A program made the translations under genes and the position numbers. Below, piece by piece: positions 6,405 to 6,559 of a stretch of 6,559 nucleotides of DNA; position 1 is the first letter of the stretch, and every line of letters starts with the position of its first letter. The stretch is from contig CALCSX010000312.1 in the NCBI GenBank assembly GCA_937894165.1, positions 1-6,559 on the forward strand. The letters run 5' to 3'. The notes below the pieces were generated by a model. It was not told the DNA's origin and made no database searches. It worked only from the letters and a program-made list of their open reading frames with translations. This DNA comes from an uncultured Saprospiraceae bacterium. GTDB lineage: Bacteria; Bacteroidota; Bacteroidia; Chitinophagales; Saprospiraceae.

Positions 6405-6559
6405 AAAAAAAGAGGAGTAAGTTGTAAGATATAAAAAGTGGAAGATGTAAAACAAATAAAGAGGACAGAATTATATAGTGCATGCAAGAAAACTACCTAA
6501 CTACGTCTCTGATAAGAAAAGTTCAAGGACAAGGCTTTCGAAGTATCTGAATCTAAGGA

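Larger units (their letters stand above)
6239..6559. other. 321-bp AT-rich region upstream of yifB, no supported gene
   Basis: The part next to yifB (6239-6360) should contain its promoter. On the minus strand a partial match TATTTTG to the Bacteroidota -7 box is seen around 6305-6311, without a clear -33 partner. Further right, 6403-6470 is A- and purine-rich on the + strand. Short frames run off the right edge on both strands (for example + strand from GTG 6478), but none is long enough to call. A weak AGTT/AACT hairpin (6390-6402) and the 8-bp palindrome TGCATGCA (6479-6486) are present. Confidence 0.7.

Noticed and set aside
6384..6411. Hairpin AGTT/AACT flanked by T-run and A-run as a terminator
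   Set aside because: The stem is 4 bp with a bulge, and neither strand has a T-run after the hairpin in the right orientation with a GC stem.
6478..6559. + strand frame from GTG 6478 to the window edge (27 codons, Lys/Arg-rich) as a partial gene
   Set aside because: It is open only for about 100 bases from the previous stop, matches no family I recognise, and frames on the minus strand are also open into the same edge. Sequence beyond 6559 is needed to decide.
6480..6559. GTTCAAG at 6520-6526 resembling a tRNA T-loop
   Set aside because: No matching acceptor, D or anticodon stems can be drawn around it.

Overview
The window is a stretch of bacterial chromosome, most likely from the phylum Bacteroidota. 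The reasons are the suf gene order (sufD, sufS, sufE and a SufT/DUF59 gene packed together), low to moderate GC with very AT-rich intergenic DNA, A-rich start regions with little Shine-Dalgarno character, and protein sequences typical of that phylum. Species level cannot be read from the sequence. I see no mobile element, CRISPR array, rRNA or tRNA. Most of the window is conserved housekeeping sequence; I did not find a clearly new system.

Left part (1-3884, + strand): the 3' part of an iron-sulfur cluster assembly (SUF) operon. SufD (27-1367) is a scaffold subunit. SufS (1398-2639) is the cysteine desulfurase that supplies sulfur. SufE (2648-3070) accepts the persulfide from SufS and passes it to the scaffold. 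A SufT/MIP18-like protein (3074-3385) probably helps deliver or mature clusters. The last gene (3426-3884) is an Rrf2-family regulator with three cysteines that could bind an Fe-S cluster, so it may sense cluster supply and feed back on the operon. Gaps are 30, 8, 3 and 40 bp. sufB and sufC should lie to the left, outside the window. A hairpin followed by a short T-run (3901-3930) probably ends the transcript.

Middle (3885-4238): 354 bp without a gene, very AT-rich, holding the terminator-like hairpin, a nested inverted repeat (4082-4124) that could be an operator, and a weak promoter-like box just before the next gene.

Right part: an Lrp/AsnC-family regulator (4239-4685, + strand, GTG start) converges on a YifB/ComM-type AAA+ ATPase gene (4682-6238, - strand). 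The two stop codons share the same four bases, TTAA. Beyond the yifB start, 6239-6559 holds no gene I can support. It carries a perfect 12-bp palindrome and an uncertain 16-residue ORF.
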